From Gemmatimonadota bacterium (GTDB taxonomy: Bacteria > JAAXHH01), in contig VXTP01000015.1 of the NCBI GenBank assembly GCA_009837395.1, positions 157,081-221,080 of the forward strand: a stretch of DNA of 64,000 nt. The letters are read 5' to 3'. Within the stretch, counting starts at the first letter, position 1; the number at the start of each line of letters is the position of its first letter. The notes below the pieces were generated by a model. The model was not told the DNA's origin and did not search any database. It saw only the letters and a program-made list of their open reading frames with translations. Below are positions 8,874 to 16,384 of the stretch, one piece after another. A program made the translations under genes and the position numbers.

Positions 8874-11180
8874 TCAATCGAACAGCTTGTGGACGAACCG
8901 GGTCCTCAGCGCCCTGGCCGCCCATTCCATGTTCCGTTCAATGTCCCGTCGCAGTCGTTCGCCCGGTCCCGCGCCGTCTCCCTCCTCGTATCCCAGGCGG
9001 CGGGCAAGGAACAGAAACTCCTGGGAAGACCAGTCCGGAAGGACGAGGTCCCGGGCATTGCCGCGCACCATGCGAAGGGCGTTGATCAGTCTTACGAGGA
9101 ACCGGTATGCCCGGTCCAGCATGCCACGCTCTTCGTCCGAAAGGAACCCGGCTCGGTTGAGGGCTTCCATGGCCTCCAGCGTGTTCGGTCCGCGAACGGA
9201 GTCGTTCCGGGCGCCGTAGAGGATCTGCAGGTCCTGCACGAAGTACTCGATGTCGATCAGGCCGCCGTAACTGTATTTGACGTTGATGGCGCCGGTTTCG
9301 ACCAGTTCGTCGTTCTGCCGCTCGCGTAGATGGGTCCACGACCGGCCGTCGACCGGGGCTTCGTGGTACACGAAAGCATCACGTGCAGCCTCGACGTCCC
9401 CACCCAGGACCGGATCGCCCCCGATGGCGCGCAGCTTGATCAGCGCGTGGCGCTCGTAGGGCAGGGCGCCGCCTTTTTCATTGAAATACGCGTTGAACTT
9501 CTCCAGGGAGGAGGCCAGGGCGCCCTTTTCGCCGTAGGGCCGGAGCCGGAGGTCGATCTCGAACAGGCCTTCTCTCCGGGATTCGATGGTGCTGCAGATC
9601 ATGCGCACGAGCCGCTCGTAGTACTCCGAATTCAACACGACGTGGGGGCCGCTCGTACTGCCCTGTCCGGCGTAGACGAACATCAGTTCGATATCCGAGG
9701 CCCAACCCAGTTCCCGGCCGCCGCATTTACCCAGTGCGCAGATGCTGAATACGCAGGGCTCGCCGGAGGGAAGCGTGGGCTCGCCGTACTGCCGGCGCTG
9801 CTCCTGGTCGCATATCTCATACGCAGACTCGAGGACCACCTCCGCCAGCGTGGTGAGTTCGCGGGAAAAGGCCTGGATGTCTTGCTTCTTCTCCAGGATC
9901 TGTCGCATGCTGATCCGGAGCATCTCCTTGTCCTTGTACCGGTTCAGCAACTCCTTGCGGCGGGCGTAACTTCCGACTTTCGACAACCGCGCGGCCAGTT
10001 CGCCTTCCATCTGCTCCCGAGACCTGACGATCCCGACCACCTTGATGTCCTGCAGCACGGGGAACAGGTTCTTGTACTGCATCCTGAGAAAGTCCTTCCA
10101 CAGGAAATCGCTCGTGCCGAAGAGGGTTGCCATCGCGCTGATCACTTCCTGCTTCTCCAACTGGTCGAACATCTCCTCCATCGCTCGGCCGGGCGGTACG
10201 TTGGCCAGGACCTGGTCGATCAACTGGTTGAAGTGTTCCAGGGCCTGGGCGGGATTCGGCGCCCGGGTCAGCAGATGGGTAAACTGCTTGATGAGGGTGA
10301 TCACGAACCGCAGTTCATGGAGTTTCCTCGGGTCGGTAATCTTGCCTCCGCGCCGGTCGGTCACCTCGAGCGTGTCCTGCACCTCGGCTCCGGCGGCCGC
10401 GATATCGATCCTTCGAATGTTGATGTCGCGCAGCGCCAGGGCGGTCGAAAGGGCGTACAGGAACGCAGGGGTATCCTGGCCCGTGATATCGAGGCGGGTC
10501 GCCCCGGTCCCGGTATCGTTGTCGATCGCCACGCGCACCGGGAACATGGAGGAGCCCTCCGCGCCCTCCTCGTGACGAAGATAGTCCACGACGCGTTCGT
10601 TGATCCTTCGCTGCTGCGCCCCCGCGCTGTTCATCCGCAGGCTGTGCATGGCATCCTTGATTTCCCGCGTAATGGCGGGCCAGTCCGGAGGATTCTCCGA
10701 CGACGCGTGCACGCGGAAGACATCCACGATCTTACGCTGCGTCCTCAGCGAGGCCGAGGTGATGTCCGGCAGCGCGGCCGGCGTGCCCGGTCTTGCGCGG
10801 CGCCGCCGTCTCGGCCGCAGGGGCCGTTTGCGCCCATCAACCGCCGGCGACGCATCGGCGTAGGTGAACACGTCACCCCGCCGTATGCTCAGTCCATTAG
10901 ACGCCAGTAGGCCCGAAAGGATCGAGATTACCGTCAGATTGTCAAAAGCCACGATGGTCAGCCGCCACGTGGATTCGTCCAGGGACTCCACGTCGATCTC
11001 CGCGGCGTTGTCCGGTCCCAGCCCGTTGATCATTTCGATATGTCGCCGGACCACTTCAGGCTCGTAACGCTCGAAGTAGGCCGGCTCCATCCGGTCGAGA
11101 TGATCCCGGACCAGCATATCCGGCAGATCGGTGCCCTTGAGCTGCTCCGAAAGTTCCGTAAAAGGGATCGTATTCGTCAT
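8874..11180 (-). CDS. GlnE-like nucleotidyltransferase with N-terminal ACT domains
   Basis: This 768-residue protein combines parts of two nitrogen regulators. Residues about 70-165 and 205-290 look like two ACT domains of the GlnD type (WRLTIVAFDNLTVISIL and a second with LDITGQDTPAFLYAL). From about residue 330 it follows GlnE, the glutamine synthetase adenylyltransferase: ALGKCGGRELGWASDIELMF near residue 490 holds the GG...D-x-E nucleotidyltransferase signature, and the C-terminus is the helical GlnD_UR_UTase-like region. Canonical GlnE is about 950 residues with two such nucleotidyltransferase halves; only one is present here. The substrate is therefore uncertain (glutamine synthetase or a PII-like protein). 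The start MTNTIPFTEL fits a promoter whose -10 box lies about 48 bp upstream; longer frames read through that promoter. Confidence 0.75.
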   Translation of the reverse strand: MTNTIPFTELSEQLKGTDLPDMLVRDHLDRMEPAYFERYEPEVVRRHIEMINGLGPDNAAEIDVESLDESTWRLTIVAFDNLTVISILSGLLASNGLSIRRGDVFTYADASPAVDGRKRPLRPRRRRRARPGTPAALPDITSASLRTQRKIVDVFRVHASSENPPDWPAITREIKDAMHSLRMNSAGAQQRRINERVVDYLRHEEGAEGSSMFPVRVAIDNDTGTGATRLDITGQDTPAFLYALSTALALRDINIRRIDIAAAGAEVQDTLEVTDRRGGKITDPRKLHELRFVITLIKQFTHLLTRAPNPAQALEHFNQLIDQVLANVPPGRAMEEMFDQLEKQEVISAMATLFGTSDFLWKDFLRMQYKNLFPVLQDIKVVGIVRSREQMEGELAARLSKVGSYARRKELLNRYKDKEMLRISMRQILEKKQDIQAFSRELTTLAEVVLESAYEICDQEQRRQYGEPTLPSGEPCVFSICALGKCGGRELGWASDIELMFVYAGQGSTSGPHVVLNSEYYERLVRMICSTIESRREGLFEIDLRLRPYGEKGALASSLEKFNAYFNEKGGALPYERHALIKLRAIGGDPVLGGDVEAARDAFVYHEAPVDGRSWTHLRERQNDELVETGAINVKYSYGGLIDIEYFVQDLQILYGARNDSVRGPNTLEAMEALNRAGFLSDEERGMLDRAYRFLVRLINALRMVRGNARDLVLPDWSSQEFLFLARRLGYEEGDGAGPGERLRRDIERNMEWAARALRTRFVHKLFD

Positions 11181-11227
11181 GCCGAGGTTCCGAAGGTTTT
11201 GGTCAAGGGCACAATACGCCTTCATAC

Positions 11228-11256
11228 ATAATACATCCAACCTTTCGTAAACACAA
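11228..11256 (-). promoter_or_regulatory. Candidate sigma-70 promoter for the glnE-like/tamB/tamA genes
   Basis: On the minus strand TTGTGT (11251-11256) is followed after 17 bp by TATTAT (11228-11233), about 48 bp before the chosen ATG. This is the only good match in the upstream region. If real, it makes longer in-frame starts of the downstream gene unlikely. Confidence 0.45.
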
Positions 11257-11346
11257 CCACGGAACACATTTAGGTACACGCGCAGGTACACGCGCCCGGA
11301 CGTGCGCGTGCGTACGAGACCGGGCGTGCGCGTGGGCGATAAGGCG

Positions 11347-11380
11347 TGGCCAGTCGCGGTCCGCGGACCGCGACTGGCCA
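11347..11380. repeat. Perfect 34-bp palindrome in a divergent intergenic region
   Basis: Positions 11347-11363 are the exact reverse complement of 11364-11380, with no spacer; the centre is CCGCGG and the ends are TGGCCA. It sits in the 367-bp divergent region between the glnE-like gene and the DtxR-type regulator, about 90 bp upstream of each candidate promoter. No T-run follows on either strand, so it is not an ordinary terminator. The flanking 11280-11340 stretch holds repeated CGTGCGCGTG and GGTACACGCGC words. A dimer-binding site or a cruciform-forming element is possible. Confidence 0.85.
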
Positions 11381-11442
11381 GGCGGGATCGCCGGACCGAG
11401 AAGGCGGAACCACAATAAACTTGCGGATCGTCTACTTTTTTC

Positions 11443-11470
11443 TTGACAGCCCCATGAAAGGTTATATTAT
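11443..11470 (+). promoter_or_regulatory. Strong sigma-70-like promoter of the DtxR-type regulator
   Basis: A consensus TTGACA (11443-11448) is followed after 16 bp by TATTAT (11465-11470). The predicted transcript would have an untranslated leader of about 70 bases before the ATG at 11548. The AT-rich DNA around the -10 box stands out from the GC-rich surroundings. I see no clear DtxR/MntR inverted-repeat operator next to it. Confidence 0.7.
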
Positions 11471-11547
11471 TCGAAGCCATATTTGATAAGCCAAACTTTT
11501 TATAGTGCCGGCAATGCGATGGTTGCCATAACGAATCGGACAGTGAG

Positions 11548-12078
11548 ATGGATGTCTGGAGAGAATTCGAGCACAACGAGATCACCCACAGCGGCGCGCA
11601 CTACCTGATGACAGTCCAGCAGTTGATTGAAGAACAGGGCTATGCACGGGTTTCGGACGTGGCCCGGGAAATGCACATCACGCCGGGCAGCGCGTCGATC
11701 ATGATCAAGTCGCTGCGTGAAAAGGGATACCTCGAGGAGGACAGGAACAGGTTTCTCCTGCTGTCGGATGAGGGAAACCGGCTGGCGCAGTCGGTATGGT
11801 CTCACCGCCAGATCCTCATCGCCTTTCTCAAGGGCGTCCTGCATATCGACGCGGAGCAGGCGGAGATCGACGCGTGCAAGATCGAGCACTTGATCAGCAC
11901 GAAGACCGGGGAACGGCTGCTGCTCTTCCTGCAGTTCCTCCTCTCGGACGATCCCCACGGCAAGGCGTTTCTCAAGTCCTACTGGGACGCCAACGTGCTG
12001 GCGATCTGCGACTTCGAAACCTGCGCTGTATGCGAGGAAGTGGGCGAATGCCTGGTCATCCGATCAGAGTCGGCGTGA
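11548..12078 (+). CDS. DtxR/MntR-family metal-dependent transcriptional regulator
   Basis: This 176-residue protein has the family layout. A winged helix-turn-helix occupies residues about 20-72 (RVSDVAREMHITPGSASIMI is the recognition part), followed by a helical dimerisation and metal-binding domain rich in His, Glu and Cys (SHRQILIAFL, KIEHLIS). There is no SH3-like third domain, so it resembles MntR and short IdeR-like regulators. It most likely senses Fe(II) or Mn(II) and controls the feo genes just downstream. An unusual feature is four cysteines near the C-terminus, Cys154, Cys159, Cys162 and Cys168, in a C-x4-C-x2-C-x5-C pattern that could hold a further metal or cluster. A terminator overlaps its stop codon, so it is probably transcribed apart from feoA. 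Confidence 0.85.
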   Translation: MDVWREFEHNEITHSGAHYLMTVQQLIEEQGYARVSDVAREMHITPGSASIMIKSLREKGYLEEDRNRFLLLSDEGNRLAQSVWSHRQILIAFLKGVLHIDAEQAEIDACKIEHLISTKTGERLLLFLQFLLSDDPHGKAFLKSYWDANVLAICDFETCAVCEEVGECLVIRSESA

Positions 12079-12094
12079 GAGACGCCGACTTTTT
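12068..12094 (+). terminator. Rho-independent terminator overlapping the regulator stop codon
   Basis: AGTCGGCGT (12068-12076) pairs perfectly with ACGCCGACT (12082-12090) around the loop GAGAG, and a T-run follows directly. The stop codon TGA (12076-12078) lies at the top of the left arm, so the last codons of the regulator gene form half of the terminator. Confidence 0.85.
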
Positions 12095-12180
12095 CAGGAA
12101 AGGGGACCTCAATCTATCTTCATTCACCGTTCAGTTCATGAGCTCGTAACGGCTTTTGACCTTATTCCACGGGATAATCC

Positions 12181-12444
12181 ATGTATTCCGAAATCCATAC
12201 CAGTACCTCAGTACAGACGATCTGCCTCGATGAATTGAAACCGGGCGAAAAAGGGACGATCCGGCAGATCAAGGGCACGGCGGGAGAGGAAGTACACCTG
12301 ATGGAAATGGGTCTGCTTCCCGGGACGTCCGTCGTATTGATCAAGCGCGCTCCGATGGGCGATCCGATTGAAATCCGCGTTCGGAACTATCACCTGTCCA
12401 TTCGATGCGCTGAAGCACGTTCGGTAATGGTGGAAAGAGGTTGA
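12181..12444 (+). CDS. feoA: FeoA-family ferrous iron transport accessory protein
   Basis: This 87-residue cytoplasmic protein has an SH3-like beta-barrel of the FeoA type: LDELKPGEKGTIRQIKG, then HLMEMGLLPGTSVVLIKRAP and a final IRVRNYHLSIRCAEARSVMV. FeoA is a small partner of the FeoB Fe(II) permease and is needed for its full activity. The N-terminal dozen residues extend beyond the usual domain. The feoB gene is 1.4 kb downstream, separated by a PepSY membrane protein, instead of directly adjacent. The terminator before it suggests an own promoter in the 100-bp spacer, but I could not pick out a convincing one. Confidence 0.9.
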   Translation: MYSEIHTSTSVQTICLDELKPGEKGTIRQIKGTAGEEVHLMEMGLLPGTSVVLIKRAPMGDPIEIRVRNYHLSIRCAEARSVMVERG

Positions 12445-12519
12445 ACTGGAAGGTAATCCAAACTGGAAGGTAAATAAAAAGGACTATCGGTTCGGCTGGC
12501 TGGCTCTCCCCGATAGTCC
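12444..12519. repeat. Direct repeat plus hairpin between feoA and the PepSY gene
   Basis: AACTGGAAGGTAA is present at 12444-12456 and 12461-12473. It is followed by an A-rich run and a 10-bp perfect stem, GGACTATCGG (12481-12490) with CCGATAGTCC (12510-12519), around a 19-base loop. No U-tract follows in the plus direction. Read on the minus strand, the stem is followed by TTTTTATTT, which fits a terminator for antisense transcription. The remaining 114 bp before the PepSY gene show no clear promoter. Confidence 0.6.
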
Positions 12520-12633
12520 TCGGACCAGGGGGATTCGTACACATGGCGCGTACTTTCCGATCCCGGCCTTATTAGGGAATATACATCCCCTGGTTGCCAC
12601 TGTCAATTCCAACGGTATACCGGGGGTTGTTTC

Positions 12634-13779
12634 ATGTTTCGGAAGTGCCTGTTCTGGTTGCATCTTTCGTCGGGCGTCGTTGCCGGCGCGGTCATACTGA
12701 TGATGTCCGTGACCGGCGTGCTACTCACCTTCCAGCCTCAGATCGTCGACTGGGCCAACAGGAAATACAACACGGTCCAACCGCCCTACCCGGGCGCCGA
12801 AAGCCTGGAACTTGACGCCTTGCTGATGGCGGTAAGAAGCGTTGAAACGGACGCCGAACCGACGTCCATTACCCTCCGGTCGGATCCGGACAGGGCTTAT
12901 GTCGTTCGCTTCGGACGTACAAAGACGGTGTATGTCGATCCCTTTACAGCCGAAGTCCGAGGGCCGGGAAACGAGGCTGTACGCGATTTCCTCCGGGAGA
13001 TCATGTACTGGCACCGCTGGTTCGGCGCGGAGGGAGAGAACAGGTTGGCCGCCCGTGCGGTAACGGGCGCCGGCAACCTGGCCTTCTGCCTGTTGACCGT
13101 AACGGGGTTCTTTATATGGTGGCCGCGCAGATGGACTTTAAAGTCGTTCAAGGCCATTGCTTTTCCGAACTTCAGGATCAAGGGCAGGAGCCGTGATTTC
13201 AACTGGCACAGCTCAGTCGGATTCTGGTGCCTTCCCGCCCTGTTCCTGATCTCGCTTAGCGGGGTCGTGATTTCATACCGGTGGGCGGGAGACCTGGTCT
13301 ACACGCTGACCGGTACCGAGCCGGTTCCCCGGTCATCGGCGTCCGTTACGGATCCGTCGATTCCGAAGGACGAACAGCCGGACCCGCATATTGCGCCCCT
13401 CGGGTCCTTCATAGACGCCGCGCGCACCCAGGTACCCGGGTGGGCGTACATCACGCTGAATCTGCCGAAGGATGGGTCGAAGACGACTACGCTGTCGATA
13501 TCGGAAATGGACAATCGCATACCGCTGGCGCGTTCGACGCTGACCGTATCGACCCGGGACGCCCGGGTCGTCGACTGGGTGCCGTTTACCGGCGAGAACC
13601 TCGGCCGCCAGGTCCGGACGTGGCTGCGCTGGATTCATACGGGCGAGGCCGGTGGATGGCCGGGTCAACTGATCGCCGGCCTTGCGACCTTCGGTGCCGT
13701 CATCATGGTTTGGACGGGACTGTCCCTGTCATGGAGAAGATTACAGCGGTATAGAGACACCCTGAAAGACGAGACTTGA
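12634..13779 (+). CDS. PepSY-associated TM-helix membrane protein (PiuB-like)
   Basis: This 381-residue inner-membrane protein has four membrane helices in the PepSY_TM arrangement: about residues 5-30 (LHLSSGVVAGAVILMMSVTG), 145-170 (GAGNLAFCLLTVTGFFIWWP), 190-220 (FNWHSSVGFWCLPALFLISL) and 345-370 (LIAGLATFGAVIMVWTGLSL). The conserved His/Trp positions are visible (FWLH, MYWHRWFG, FNWHSSVG, WIHTGEAGG). Members of this family are found with siderophore or iron-uptake genes and many are thought to act as membrane reductases that release ferric iron; that role is inferred here from the feoA and feoB neighbours. Only 37 bp separate it from feoB, so the two are probably co-transcribed. Confidence 0.85.
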   Translation: MFRKCLFWLHLSSGVVAGAVILMMSVTGVLLTFQPQIVDWANRKYNTVQPPYPGAESLELDALLMAVRSVETDAEPTSITLRSDPDRAYVVRFGRTKTVYVDPFTAEVRGPGNEAVRDFLREIMYWHRWFGAEGENRLAARAVTGAGNLAFCLLTVTGFFIWWPRRWTLKSFKAIAFPNFRIKGRSRDFNWHSSVGFWCLPALFLISLSGVVISYRWAGDLVYTLTGTEPVPRSSASVTDPSIPKDEQPDPHIAPLGSFIDAARTQVPGWAYITLNLPKDGSKTTTLSISEMDNRIPLARSTLTVSTRDARVVDWVPFTGENLGRQVRTWLRWIHTGEAGGWPGQLIAGLATFGAVIMVWTGLSLSWRRLQRYRDTLKDET

Positions 13780-13816
13780 TGCTGCGCAGTCTACACTGCC
13801 ACAGTGAACCTTTCAT

Positions 13817-16027
13817 ATGACCGAAACCACCGGGACTTCCGAAACCCGCAAATCCGTCATCGACGTGCTCCTCGTCGGCAACCCGAATACGGGCAAGACG
13901 TCCGTGTTCAATTCGTTGACCGGACTCCGCCAGAAAACGGGCAACTATCCCGGCGTAACCGTGGAGAAGAAGACGGGTATCGTGACGGGGCCGGACGGCG
14001 CTACGCTTCGCCTGCACGACATGCCGGGGATGTACAGCCTTACCCCGAAGTCCCTCGACGATTCCATCGCCCGGGAGGTGCTGATCGGGGAGGCGGACGA
14101 GGAGCTGGACATCCGCCTCATCGTGGTCGTGGCGGACGCCTCGAACCTCAACCGGAACCTCTACCTGGTCACCCAGCTCATCGACCTCGGCATCCCCGTC
14201 GCCGTGGCCATGAACATGATGGACAATGCCGTCAGCAGCGGCGTCCACATCGACCTGGACGCCCTGTCCGAACAGTTACAGGTCCCGATCGTTCCGGTGG
14301 TCGCTTCCCGCCAGCAGGGCATAGACGAACTGCGGAGGATGATGTTCGACCAGATCGGTCCGGAGGATCGGGATGCCCGGCCGGCCGGTTCGACGGGGTC
14401 AGCGCCGTCCTCGGTTTCCTTCGCCGAACGGTTTCCGCGGAGGCGGCTGCTGGGCGGCCTCCTCGACGAGGCGCTCGCCCCTGCGGCGGCGTGGTTCGGA
14501 GAACATACGAACCTGAACGAGGTGGCGCAGACCTCGGAAGCACTGCGCGTGACTTCGAGCGACCAGGCGCTGCAGACGTGGATGGAAGGCCGCCAGGACC
14601 CCTCCTGCAAGGAAGACCTGAAACGCATCGTGGAGCAGACTCGGGGCAGGCTGGACGAGTTGCAGGTTCCGTGGCGGATGCTGGAGACCATCCTGCGGTA
14701 CGACCAGATCGACGATCTCTATTCCAGGGTCGTGCGGGAGGATCGGGATGTCCAGGACAACCTGAGCGTCCGGCTGGACCGTGCGTTTACTCACCGGGTG
14801 GCCGGTCCGGTCATCGTCCTGGCCGTGTTCGCGCTGGTTTTCCAGTCCATATTCTCCTGGGCCGAAGCGCCCATGACGCTCATCGAGGACGGGATCGCCG
14901 CCCTGGGCGCCTTCGTCTACCAGTTCCTGCCCGCCGGCATGCTGCGGGACCTGCTCGTGGACGGCGTCATCGCCGGCGTGGGCGCCGTGCTGGTCTTCCT
15001 CCCCCAGATCCTCTTCCTCTTCTTCTTCCTGGCCCTGCTCGAAGACACGGGCTACATGGCCCGCGTCGCCTTCATCATGGACCGGTTCATGAAGAGCATG
15101 GGACTGTCCGGCCATTCGGTCATGCCGCTGCTTTCGTCCTTTGCCTGCGCGATTCCCGGCATCATGGCGACCCGTACGATCAAGAACTGGAAGGACCGTC
15201 TCATCACCATCATGATCGCGCCGCTGATGAGTTGCAGCGCCCGCCTGCCCGTGTACATCCTGCTGATCGGCGCTTTCTTCCCGTCCATGACGATTCTGGG
15301 TGTATTCACGCTGCAGGGGCTTATGCTGTTCTCCATGTATATTTTCGGGATCGTCGTCGCCATCGGCGCCGCACTGGTGTTCAAGCGGTTTTTCATGAAG
15401 GACGCCGTTCCCACGAGTTTCGTCATGGAACTGCCGCCCTACCGGCGGCCCTCCCTGAAGTGGGTGCTCCTGCAGATGTTCGAACGGGCCAAGGTCTTCG
15501 TGACGGAGGCGGGCCAGATCATCCTCGCCATATCGGTCGTCCTCTGGTTCCTGGCGTCCTATCCGCAACCCGACGACTACGATTCCATGACGTCCCGAAC
15601 GCGCATACAGCAAAGTTACGCCGGCCAGCTCGGTCAGCTGATCGAACCGGCCATCGAGCCGCTCGGGTTCGATTGGAAAGTGGGCATCGGACTGATCACC
15701 TCCTTTGTCGCCCGGGAAGTGCTGGTCAGCACTATGGCCACAATATACAACGTGGAGGAGGCCGATGAGACCTCGGTTGATCTGAGGTCCTCGCTTCGAA
15801 GCGAGGTGGATCCCGAGACGGGCGAACAGGTCTATACGCCGCTGGTCGCCGTATCGCTCATGGTGTTTTTCGCGCTGGCCTGCCAGTGCATGGCCACGGT
15901 CGCCATTGTGAAACGGGAGACCAACGGCTGGAAATGGCCCATCGTCATGGTCCTGTACATGACGGCCCTGGCCTACGTGGGGTCCCTGGTCGTCTACCAG
16001 GGGGGATTGTTTCTGGGGTACGGATAA
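13817..16027 (+). CDS. feoB: Ferrous iron transport protein B (FeoB)
   Basis: This 736-residue protein is a complete Fe(II) permease. The N-terminal GTPase domain shows G1 GNPNTGKT (21-28), G3 DMPG (68-71) and G4 NMMD (about 131-134). A helical regulatory domain follows to about residue 320. The membrane part then contains the Gate-type repeats with the conserved GYMARVAFIMDRFMKSMGLS and the Cys-bearing MSCSARLPVYILLIGAFF segments. The C-terminus carries the second Gate repeat (FACQCMATVAIVKRE-like: ALACQCMATVAIV). It takes up ferrous iron across the inner membrane. It lies 37 bp after the PepSY gene and is followed by a FeoB-associated Cys-rich protein, completing an iron locus led by a DtxR-type regulator. 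Confidence 0.95.
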   Translation: MTETTGTSETRKSVIDVLLVGNPNTGKTSVFNSLTGLRQKTGNYPGVTVEKKTGIVTGPDGATLRLHDMPGMYSLTPKSLDDSIAREVLIGEADEELDIRLIVVVADASNLNRNLYLVTQLIDLGIPVAVAMNMMDNAVSSGVHIDLDALSEQLQVPIVPVVASRQQGIDELRRMMFDQIGPEDRDARPAGSTGSAPSSVSFAERFPRRRLLGGLLDEALAPAAAWFGEHTNLNEVAQTSEALRVTSSDQALQTWMEGRQDPSCKEDLKRIVEQTRGRLDELQVPWRMLETILRYDQIDDLYSRVVREDRDVQDNLSVRLDRAFTHRVAGPVIVLAVFALVFQSIFSWAEAPMTLIEDGIAALGAFVYQFLPAGMLRDLLVDGVIAGVGAVLVFLPQILFLFFFLALLEDTGYMARVAFIMDRFMKSMGLSGHSVMPLLSSFACAIPGIMATRTIKNWKDRLITIMIAPLMSCSARLPVYILLIGAFFPSMTILGVFTLQGLMLFSMYIFGIVVAIGAALVFKRFFMKDAVPTSFVMELPPYRRPSLKWVLLQMFERAKVFVTEAGQIILAISVVLWFLASYPQPDDYDSMTSRTRIQQSYAGQLGQLIEPAIEPLGFDWKVGIGLITSFVAREVLVSTMATIYNVEEADETSVDLRSSLRSEVDPETGEQVYTPLVAVSLMVFFALACQCMATVAIVKRETNGWKWPIVMVLYMTALAYVGSLVVYQGGLFLGYG

Positions 16028-16035
16028 CCGTCGCT

Positions 16036-16066
16036 GGACCGCCTGGCAGTCGTCGGACCGCTTGGC
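16036..16066. repeat. Two-copy 19-bp-period direct repeat after feoB
   Basis: GGACCGCCTGGC at 16036-16047 recurs as GGACCGCTTGGC at 16055-16066, a period of 19 bp. It lies in the 69-bp spacer between feoB and the small Cys-rich gene and shares its spacing, but not its sequence, with other spacer repeats in the window. Confidence 0.6.
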
Positions 16067-16096
16067 TTTTAACCCGTCCGCCATTATCTTGCTATC

Positions 16097-16348
16097 ATGG
16101 ACCTTCAAACTCTGATCGTCGCCATAGTCGTGGGGGTCGCGGCCGCGTCTGTCTTGCGCACCTTTACCCGGCAGTTCACCTCCCGGGACCAGAAGGGATG
16201 CGGAAGCTGCGCTCACGGCGGCTCGGTGCTGACCGGGCTGACCGGGCTGACCGGACAGACCGGGCAGTCCAGGCTGACCAGCGCATCGCGTGACGATGTA
16301 CTGATCCAGGTAGAGCCGATCCAGGTAGAGGAGTCCTTCCGGGAGTAG
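16097..16348 (+). CDS. FeoB-associated Cys-rich membrane protein
   Basis: This 83-residue protein has one N-terminal membrane helix (residues about 4-22, LQTLIVAIVVGVAAASVL) followed by a short Cys-Gly motif, KGCGSCAHGG, near residues 33-42. This is the layout of the small FeoB-associated Cys-rich proteins that are encoded next to feoB in many bacteria and are thought to assist FeoB; the mechanism is not settled. The second half is low in complexity: a Leu-Thr-Gly and Gln-Thr-Gly triplet repeat (residues about 46-57) made by 9-bp tandem repeats, then QVEPIQVEE. The repeated tail is probably not part of the ancestral protein. The family assignment rests on position, length, helix and Cys motif. 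Confidence 0.75.
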   Translation: MDLQTLIVAIVVGVAAASVLRTFTRQFTSRDQKGCGSCAHGGSVLTGLTGLTGQTGQSRLTSASRDDVLIQVEPIQVEESFRE

Positions 16349-16384
16349 CTTGCGCCTTAGAGGCAACGGTCGACATCCAATCAC

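Noticed and set aside
11347..11380. Terminator of the glnE-like or regulator gene
   Set aside because: It lies upstream of both genes in the divergent region, and neither strand has a T-run after it.
11180..11585. A longer start for the glnE-like protein
   Set aside because: The frame is open to 11585 but it crosses a candidate promoter and the palindrome and encodes Arg/Tyr-rich sequence unrelated to ACT or GlnE families.
12156..12178. Promoter directly before feoA (TTGACC with GATAAT)
   Set aside because: The boxes are only 11 bp apart, too close for sigma-70.
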